The translations under genes and the position numbers were made by a program. Source: Rapana venosa (Eukaryota; Mollusca; Gastropoda; Neogastropoda; Muricidae). Taken from it: a DNA stretch of 64,000 bases. The notes under the pieces were generated by a model, which saw only the letters and a list, made by a program, of their open reading frames with translations, made no database searches and had not been told where the DNA came from. Numbering within the stretch: the first letter of the stretch is position 1; every line of letters begins with the position of its first letter. Positions 46,801 through 57,616 of this stretch are shown one piece after another. The stretch is taken from the NCBI GenBank assembly GCA_028751875.1, contig CM054158.1, forward strand, positions 46,581,374 through 46,645,373, in the 5' to 3' direction.

Positions 46801-49800
46801 CCATCTAGCTAGCCACCAGCCACCCATCTAGCCAGCCACCCATCTAGCCAGCCAGCCACCCATCTAGCCAGCCACCCATCTAGCCAGCCAGCCACCCATC
46901 TAGTCAGCCACCCACCTAGCCAGCCACCAAGCCATCCACCCATCTAGCCAGTCACCCATCTAGCCAGCCACCCATCTAGCTAGCCACCCATCTAGTCAGT
47001 CACCCAGCCACACAGAAACAGACAGACAGACAGACAGACAGGAAGAGGTACTGACCGGTGATGCAGGGTGTGTGGTCGGGCACGTTGGGGCAGGCACACA
47101 CGTGGCCCACAGGATGAGCCAGACACAGGTGACTGCAGCCTCCGTTGTTGATGCTGCAGTTGTTGCTGCCTGTTCACACACACACACACAGACACAAATG
47201 TACACACACACACATACACAAATGTACACACACAGAGATACATACACGCACACACAGGCACACACACACAGACACACACGCACACAGAGATACACACACA
47301 CAGGCACACACACACAGACACACACGCACACAGAGATACACACACACAGGCACATACACAGACACACACACAGATACACAAACACACAGACACAAACACA
47401 CATGCACACACAGACACAAATGTACACACACAGATCCACATACTCACACACACACACACATACAGACACACACATGCACACACAGACACACACACCAGCA
47501 TGGTGGACATTGTTATGCTATCTATATATCATATATTGATTCATTCAGTCATTCATTAACGTCACAATACTTTGGTCAAAATCACAGTGTGTGTGTGTGT
47601 ATTTATGCTGTGTGTATTTATTTATCTATTCTTTTATTTTGAGAATAATGGAATAAGCACTCATGTGCTTTTTTATACCCAGTACCCGTGTGTATGTATT
47701 TTTGTCAATTCTGTCATCTGTTCCTAATGGCCTACTCTTACGAAAAGCGGAACAGGTTTTGACATGTGCACAATATATTGTATACTGTGTGTCAGTGTGT
47801 GTGCGCGTGCGTGTATGTGTGTAAGTGAAAACTTAATGTGTGGTTTTTTTTATAGTATAAGTGCATGAATATCGGGGACGGGATAGCTCAGTGGTCGGAG
47901 CACTCGCTTTCCCCCAGCCAAGTTAAGCAGCGTCGAGCGTGGTTACCAGTTGGATGGGTGACCGTTTGCGCGCCTTGGCTTTAGTACAGTCCCCCAGTTT
48001 ACCCAGCTGTAAATGGGGTACCTGCCCTCTTTAGGGTCAGGGAAGGTAAAGCAGCGAGGGAGAGGAGATGGGCGCCGCCCTCAATATGCTGGCCCTAGAG
48101 AAGTGAGGTCTCTGACGCCTCGCTCCCCTACGACAACAAGTTATGGGACTCCTTTACTTTTTTTTTGCATGAATATAGTCTTCTTCATCAAACGCTCAGA
48201 CAGCCACTATAGATGTCTGTCATATGAGTGAAAATGGATTGCACTGCCACTAAGCGCCTGTCAGGTTAGGCCTGATTTCGGCGTGGATGAGAATTGTTAT
48301 CTTTCAAGTCTTTCTGGAAAAACAAAACAAAAAACCGGCAGGAGATGGCCGAAAATAGACAAGAAGAAGGTGACATGAAGAAAAGGAACAAGGCAGAAAC
48401 AAAGAGAGGGAATGGAAAAAAAAAGGAAATTCCTAGCACAGAATTTCCAGATAGCAGGGATGCCATTTAAAATTTAAAAAAAAAATGTTTATACCACTTT
48501 AAGTCACAAGATTTCTCTATGTGAAATTCAGGCTGCTCTCCCTGGGAGAGCGCGTCGCCACAAGAGCAGCGCCACCCAATTTATACTGACAGGGCCCTTG
48601 CATCCCTGCAGGTGAATGAGTGTGAGTGTATGTGTGAAAACACACATCCTTCTCTGTCTAAAAACCCTAAGTACACGAGCCCGAGTCCATGCACACACAT
48701 ATGCATGTGACTCTCCACCACATAAAGAGTCGCATTGCACCAGAGGTAAGTTTTTAGTTATTGTCATGGGGGACCACAGGGTCTGGTGCTGGATGTCCCG
48801 CCTGTGAAGGGAAGTGTGTGCATTTCTGAGCATCCGCTCTACACCTCTGCTTCCCGGGGATAGTGAAGCTGCAACCTCTTGTTTGGCTTGCCAGGCAAGA
48901 GGGGTACCCTTCAGAAGGGTGCTGCATAGCCTCTCCTATCGCAACTTTCCACAGCAGGCACCTACTCGTTGGTGTCCCCTGTTTTCGCAAAGATCTGCAG
49001 TGGGGAGACCGAGCGCCTGGCGGGATAACCAGGTAGGGTAGGAGGAGCCCGTTTTGCTGACAAAATCCACCTAGGAGAGCGGAAAACTCTGATTTCAAAC
49101 CCATGCATGGAGAAGGAAAACTCGAAGAACACCCAGGAGGAAACCCTGTCATGCGCCAAAGGAGCTGAAATCAGAGGTGTCGGGCTGTCAGGCGCTCCAA
49201 CCAAAACACGACACCATGTAATATAGCCTTAAATGGTGTTCAGGCAACGCAAAGAAGAAGAAGAAGTTGTTGACATGTTGCTAATCTGCAATAAAAGGGC
49301 TATCCAATGCAAGAAACAGATTGAAAATCGGACAATTCTGTGAAAAGTTATTACAAACTGAACTGTAGAAAGTGATAAAATGAGAGAATGACAAGTTTAT
49401 CATTGTAATACGTGGTCAGAATGAGGGCTTGGATGTTTTTTAAATGCTTTTTTTTTTTAAAGCAACAGGAAACAAAATTACGCTTTGATACTTTATTACC
49501 AAAATAGAAAAATGGCTTTAGGTTTATAAATCCCTCAAAAACCGGCAATTTCACCCCCAAGCGCCTTAAAACGGCTGCTAGCAGAAAAGTGAGTGAGGTG
49601 CAAGGCGACTCGTTTCGTGTGGAGCATCACGTTTACATATCCGTGACTATGCGAGCATGCCACTGTCTACAGCTATATCTCCAAGGCAGAGGCCTCCAGA
49701 GCGCAGGTATCTGATCCCCATCGTCCCATCCTCCTCCTCCTGCTCCTCACCTGTCTGACGTGCGGGTGACACCAGGTGGATGTCCATCAGTCCCTCCAGA

Positions 49801-52800
49801 CGACTCTGAATCAGGGTGCGCCCAGAGCCGTTGTACTTGCTGGCGCGCTCGATCTTCTCCGTCTGCCAGTCTGTCCAGTACATGTAGTCCCCAAACTGCC
49901 CACACACACACACACGCACACACACACACACGCATGCGCACACACACGCACACACACATACACATAAGCACAAACACAAACACACACACATGCGCGCGCG
50001 CACACACATACATACACATACACACACGCATACACACACACACACATACATACACACACACGCACAACACACACATGCATACACACAAATACATGCACAC
50101 ACACATACACACACAATACACACACAAGCACACACACACACACGTGCACACACACACATATACATACACACACACACACAAACACCACACACACACGCGC
50201 GCACACACACATACGCACACACACACACACACGCACGCGCACACACACACACACACATGCATACACATACACACACACGCACACACACATACATACACAT
50301 ACACACACACAAACACACGCACACACACAAACAGCCACAAACGTACATATTAGTATTTGTTTTGGCACAAAATACATAAAAAATATAAAAGAGGTGATGA
50401 TGACAAGAAATACAATGTAAAAATGAACAAACGCATGAACACACATATGACAGATGCCATAGCCGAGTGGTTATGACTGGTTGTTGTTGTTGTTGTCCTT
50501 GTGCATTCCCCAGCTTCATACTCTGGGGGTCACCCAGAACATGCGCACTCTGACTCACTCATCCCACCTGAGAATCACTGTGAGATAGGAAGTACAGCAG
50601 AATGAGAAGTTTGCGTGTATGACTCTTTTTCAAATACCTCATCACATAGGCAGCCATACTCCGACTTCAGAGGATTTTTTTCTCCTTTCAAAGAGAGTGC
50701 AGGTTGTTGTTATGTTAAGAGCTTGTCATGGCTGAAGTACAATCTCAACACAACATTTTACAACATAACAACATGTTTAGTGTAGGCCTTGGCAATTAGG
50801 GGACGGGATAGCTCAGTGGTCGGAGCACTCGCTTTCCCCCAGCCAAGTTAAGCAGCGTCGAGCGTGGTTACCAGTTGGATGGGTGACCGTTTACGCGCCT
50901 TGGCTTCAGTACAGTTCCCCCAGTTCACCCAGCTGTAAATGGATACCTGTCCTCTTTAGGGTCAGGGAAGGTAAAGCAGCGAGGGAGAGGAGATGGGCGC
51001 CGCCCTCAATATGCTGGCCCTAGAGAAGTGAGGTCTCTGACGCCTCGCTCCCCTACGACCTTATAGGTTATGGGACTCCTTTACCTTTTACCTTACGTTT
51101 GGCAATTAGCTGACATCAAAAACTGACACAGCTTTTGGCCTGGGCCAAGTTATGACTGCTTGACTTCAATCTCGAGGGTCCATGAAGTCGTGGGTTCGAA
51201 TCTTAAGAAGTAGTGTCCGGTGAATTAACTCAATGGAGTCGCAGTGAAATGAATCCTGCCATTTTGTGGTGACGCGTGATTTTGGCTATATTTGAAAAAT
51301 TCAGTAAACTTACCCAATATAATAATGACATACACATTATACATCAATGAAAAGTTCATGTCTACTTTTGAGATTGTTTTACAGTTTTTTAATAGATGAC
51401 TGTATTTATATTTGACAAATTTTCAAAATATGTCACTGAATGCTGAGAAATAAATAGTTTTGACAATTAGGGCTGCGTATCTTACATAGCTTGAACTGTT
51501 CATCAACTAGTTCCCTTGAAGCAATGTGATGATTTTTCACAAAGTAAAGTTCCCTGAAGCTAGCTGGATCCATCTGATGTCACTATCTGTGCAACAGATT
51601 TTTTAAAAGTGATTCATAACACTGGAGAGCTTGAAATACCAAAGTTATCACTTGTTGACATGTCAAACAAAATAAGCCAACAGACAAAAACTAGGCAAGC
51701 TTATGTTCAAGGAAAGCAACTGTGTTTAGAAAAATGATTGCTCTACAGGCCAGAGTACTTTCCCTTGAGTTAAACATCAGTGTATTTTTTTTTAAAATCG
51801 TAATTCTGCCGATTCTTAAGCTTCGGCACGTCACAGTAAAGGAAAAGAGTGCCGAAGCTACAACCTCAATGAGTTAAGGATGAGGATCTATAAAAAATCA
51901 TCTCCCAGGTCAGCTTTAAGTGCAGACCTGCCAGTGCCTTCATTCCTTTCGTGTATATACATACACATGCAGAAGATCAAATATTCACTTTAAAGATCCC
52001 GTAATTCATGTCAGTGTCTGGTGGGTTACAGAAACACAAACACAACCTAGCATGCATTCTCTACCTTCCTGACTCTCTGCTGATACACTTACGACTACAA
52101 AACAACAGAAGGACAACTCCAGTTCCATTTCCAAATACTCTATCATCTATGCAGTACTCCTTAGCCTAGGGGTGTGATTCTATCAATTTGTAGTTGCACA
52201 ATGGAAAAACTGAAAATTCTGATCTAAAAAAAACAACAACAACAACCCCCCCCCTCCCTCCCCCAACTTTATTATCTCAAAACAGAGAAGTTCAGTTAAG
52301 TTATGAGCAAAAAGGATTACACGTCTCAAGGATAACAGAATGCATCAGGTACATGTCATCAGAGAGCTTACAGCTGACAGTAACCATGCAAACTCCACAC
52401 ATGCTGCTCTCTGTGCAAACAACACATGTCTGACATACTCTTGACATCAACTTGAAAATCATTTATGTTGCACACAAAAAAATCACCATTGTCTATATCA
52501 TTATCATCATTGTCATAATCATCACCTTTCCCCTTTTCTCTCTCTCTTCTCTCTCTCTCTCTCACCCCTACCCTCTCTCTCATTTCCTCTACCCCCCATC
52601 TCTCTCTCTGACTGCTTTTTATTTGTTTAACAGTAGTATTGATTATGGTATGAAACTGTTCTTGCGCGGGAAAATTTTTAATCTAGGAACCCTGTAACGT
52701 ATCTGAGACTGAAGGACCTCATCATATTTCTCCAAAACATGCGTATCATCACTCACAATTTCTCTTGTTTTTTACCCACATGATATCCATACAACTCGGA

Positions 52801-55800
52801 TTTTTTTTGGTGAACTGCCCATAATTTTGCGACAACTCTGTATAATTTTTATTTTATGCAGATTTGTCTTTAACCTTTTCCCTAGGGTCACGAACTATAG
52901 GGTAACCAACCATCTACTAGCCCTTCCTTCAGTATCACCCACTACTGGGTTACGGTAGTGTACAAATGTGCACAAAGCATCAGAACATCTTGCACACACG
53001 TTAATTCCTGTTCCGCTTTTCCTAAGAGTAGGCCATTGTGTGCCAGTGGGAACAGATGACAGAATTTACAAAACTGCATGCACACAGGGACTGGATGTAA
53101 ATAAAAAACCACAAAAGTGCTAATTCCATTATCCTTGATATAAAAGAAAAAAAAATTTTTCTAATAAAAAAGGAAAGAAGGGTTCTCTCCCTTAACCTAG
53201 GGACAGCGTTAACACATAAAACACAACAACAACCACACCAACAAACAATAAAAATACCGACGACAAGACTTGGTAAAACTTCGATATAAAAACTCTACAG
53301 AACTTTTTATTTTGGGGAGCGTTAAACTTTGCACATGTTGGAAGGCGGTAACGAAACCACCACCACCACCAACACCAACACAAAACAAGAAGAACAAGGA
53401 AGACAACTCACCACCGTCAGGCCAAAGGGGTGCGGGGCCTGCTGCAGCAGGGTGACCCTGTGGTCCCCGCTGAGGTCAGAGGTCTCGATCTTGTCCAGCT
53501 TGGCGTCCACCCAGTACAGCCGTTCGGCCGTGTAGTCGATGGACAGTGCGTTGGGAAAGCCTGCAAGGGGCAGAGAGGATTGGTCAGTTTCAATTCAACG
53601 TCTGTTCACTCTAGGGACGGGATAGCTCAGTGGTCGGAGCACTCGCTTTCCCCCCAGCCAAGTTAAGCAGCGTCGAGCGTGGTTACCACTTGGATGGGTG
53701 ACCGTTTGCGCCGCGCCTTGGCTTCAGTACAGTTCCCCCAGTTCACCCAGCTGTAAATGGGTACCTGCCCTCTTTTAGGGTCAGGGAAGGTAAAGCAGCG
53801 AGGGAGAGGAGGTGGGCGCCACCGCCCTCAATATGCTGGCCCCTAAGAGAAGTGAGGTCTCTGACGCCTCGCTCCCCTACGACCTTATAGGTTACGGGAC
53901 TCCTTTACCTTTTTTAACCTTTACTCACTCTAAGTGATATTAGGATGATTTGTCAGCGTCCGCGTCTGTGTCTCCTCTGAAGACAGAGTATGGCTGCTTA
54001 CAAGGCAAGGTATTATGCCATCGGCGCCTGGGGTTTATCCCAGTTCTTGATTACACCATTGACGCTCGGGGGGGGGGGCAACAACAGCAAAGTGAGAGGC
54101 TGACCAGTGGCTTTCTTTCCCACTCATGGAATTCCACTTTACAGCTTAGTCTTTAGTGATCGACTAGGACTCTCTGACTAGGAGGCTTGACTTGCACAGT
54201 CCTCTATATGCTGCAGCCCTGGGGGCTAGTTTTGAGAGGCTGTATGACCAGTGGCTTTCCCACTCATGGAATTCTTCCACTTTACACAGCTTTAGTCTTT
54301 AGTGATCGACTGTGACTCTGACTAGGAGGCTTGACTCGCACAGTCCTTAGTCCTTATATCGTGCTGCAGCCCTGGGGGCTGGTTGGCCTTTGGAGAACAT
54401 CTCCAACGCTGACTGTCCTTATGCCCACTTGGCCGAGAGAGTGGGGATGTACTGTGGGCAAGGCGTCTCCACTATAATCAAATTTCTGCCTCCTCTGCTG
54501 TTTTGGAGGTCATCGTCGGACACGACGGACAAACATACTCTTCTTCTTTGTCAAAGACTCAAGACAGTAACCACCATTGTGTTTGAGCTAAAAAATGCGT
54601 TGCGCTGCCTTTAAGCGCCTGACAAGTCAGGCCCAGCACATCCGACTTCAGCGTGAGAGAGAATTGTTATCTTTTAAGTCTTTCTGGGTGGATCGGTGGT
54701 CTAGAGGTAACGCGCCTGTCTAGAAAGCGAAAAGTCTGGGTCTGAAGTGTGCGGCGGTTCGTACCCCGTTTGGACCGGAAACTTTTCCCCCATCCATTAG
54801 ACCATGAGTGGTGGTCTGGGCGCTAGTCTTTCGGATCAGACGATAAACCGAGGTCCTGTGTGTTACACGTAATTATTTAGCGCACGTAAAAGAACCCACA
54901 GCAACAAGAGAGTTGTCCCTGGCAAAATTCTTAGAAAAAAGCCACTCTGATAGGGAAACAAATACAGTTGCAGACATGAAAAAAAAAAAAAAAAAAAGGG
55001 TGGCGCAGCGCTTGTGGCGACGCGCTCTCCCGCTCTCCCCGGGGAGAGCAGCCCAAATTTCACGGAGAGAAATCTGCCGTGACTTAAAGTGGTATGAAAT
55101 GAAATCTGAGCGCTTTGATTTGTTGCTTTACAAGATTCAGCGCTATATAAATTCCATACATTATTATTATTATTATTAAAAAAAAGACAGGAGAATGGAC
55201 CAAGAAGGCAGAAAATAGAAAAGAAGAAGGCAACAGGACGAAAAGGAACAAGGCAGAAACAGAGGGATAGAAAAGTGGGAAGTCATAGAACAGAATTTCC
55301 AGAAGGTGGGGATGCTATTTATACTGACATACCCCTGGCATCCACTGGGGAGGAGAGGGGTTGGGGAGAGTTCAGTGTTTTAACCACTAGACTGCCCCAC
55401 CCTGGAAATTTTCCGGGACTAACTGTGCACCCTATACGCCTACAACCCGGAAACTTTCCGGGGTGTCGAACCGAAGTAAACAAGCCAGCTTCCTTGACTA
55501 CAGTTAAAGGGAAAGAACTCCAAAACTAGTGGAGATCACTCTCCTGTTGCTTGGCAACATCCAGCTGCAAAAAACGTGGCAAAAACGATCGTGTTTTAGG
55601 TCGTATTTTGTGTTTTTATGCATGACTGCTTGGGGAGTTCTTTTTCAAAATGGCTGACACTTCTTGTTGAAGGCATCAATAACTTTATACAGCTGAAAAA
55701 GGGGCAAATAAAACTTTGGATTTTTCCTGACAGTGATGAAAAATGATCGTGTATGATTCAGGAGATCGTGCATTTTTGAAAAATGAATGAGATTTGGCCT

Positions 55801-57412
55801 GGACTTATGTTTGACGTTACTGAGATGGGGGGTACTCAGAATGACAGTGGTGTTGAAGAAAGTGTACTTTTTGTCCATTTTTTTACATTTTAAATATATT
55901 TTCGCAGTGAAATCACTGAAATATCAATTTGAGCTCGCCTCAAAGCAATCTATGATATATATACTGTCATTGGGTAGACTATCAGGATTATTCAGGTAGT
56001 AATTTCTGAGTAAGAGGGATATGAACATAGCAAGTGGTACATAAGAATTTTATTCCCTGGCATATAGGGTGCACTTGCACTGGGCAGTTAAGAGGTTAAC
56101 CACTGGGCTGTTTTGGCCCATTCTCTAGGTGCAGAAGTACCCACTCCAGTACACATCTACCTACCAGCAGTGCAGACACTTACCCAAACCCATATTGACC
56201 AGCACTTTGCGGTGCGTGCCGTCTAGGTACGCTCTCTCTATCTTGGCCATGGTGCCCCAGTCTGTCCAAAACATCAACCTGGAAAAAAAGGCACATGGTG
56301 TACAATCGTCAGATGGTCGTCAGACTCCTTCAATCTGCTAATACTATGCTCACTGTATTGTGCTGTGTGGTGTTGTGTTATGTCGTACTGTGTTGTGTTG
56401 TATCATATTGTGTTGTGTTGTTTTTTTATGATTTATTTAGCCTTTATTTTTTATTTTTTTATTCTTTTATTTCGAGGATAATGGATAGTGTGTTGTGTTG
56501 TGTTGTACTGGTTCAACATCAACCTGAAAAAAACCAGCGTATGGTTGTCAGACTTCCTCACTCTGCCACACGGTGCTTACTGTATTGTGTTGTATACTGC
56601 ATTGTATTGTATTGCATTGGTTTAAACATCAACCTACCATAGTCAACCGTTGATGTGCCATGCCATGATCAAACATCAACCCCTGCCATGATCAAAGATC
56701 AACCTGGCATGATCGCCATGATCAAACATCAACCTGGCATGATCACCATGATCAAACATTAATCTGACACATAATACATTGTCAAACATCAACCTGCCAT
56801 GAACGAACATCAACCTGCCATGCATCAACTTGCCACAATCAAACACCAACCTGCCATAACCAAACATAAATCTGCCTTAACCAAACATCAACCTACCATT
56901 CCAATCTAGTATGTTCAAACCTCAACCTGCCTTACTCGAACATCAACCAGCCATATTAATCAAACCTCAACCTGCCTTACTTGAACATCAACCAGCCATA
57001 TTAATCAAACATCAACCTGCCCCATAGTACAATGTAAAAAACATCAACCTGCCCCATAGTACAGTGTTAAAAACATCAACCTGCCTTGGTAAAACACCAT
57101 GTAGTTCAGCCCATCTGCGTTATCTTAGCACAAGGTAAAAAACCCTGAACAAGTTTCCACATACATAACACAACTATCGAACAATCGGCCATATTCAAGA
57201 GACCAACTACACATCACATCGCATCACATCACAGCATCAGCAGCAGCAGCAGCACTGACCCTTTCTGGGGAAAGAGGGCCACAGCCCGAGGCTCGTCCAG
57301 CCCTTTGTCGATGATGGTTTTCCGACTGCTTCCATCCAGCCGTGCCACCTCTATCACATCCCGACCTGCACGCACACACACACACGCACGCACATGCACA
57401 CACGCACGCACA

Positions 57413-57443
<31 letters not shown>

Positions 57444-57579
57444 GCATGCACACACACATACGCAAAAACACACACACACACACACACACCATACACACAC
57501 GCACACGCACACACACACGCACACATACACACATACATACATACACAAACATACACACACACACACACAGACACACAGA

Positions 57580-57616
<37 letters not shown>

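Larger units (their letters stand above)
50450..52045 (+). mobile_element. SINE-C split by two insertions
   Basis: Head 50450-50479 (GCCGAGTGGTTATGACTG), second part 51149-51228 (GGGTTCGAATCTTAAG), third part 51874-52045 (CCAGGTCAGCTTTAAGTGC). The three together give one SINE-C. Confidence 0.85.

Noticed and set aside
48754..49152. 132-codon reverse ORF
   Set aside because: It lies in an AAG-tailed repeat and resembles no known domain.
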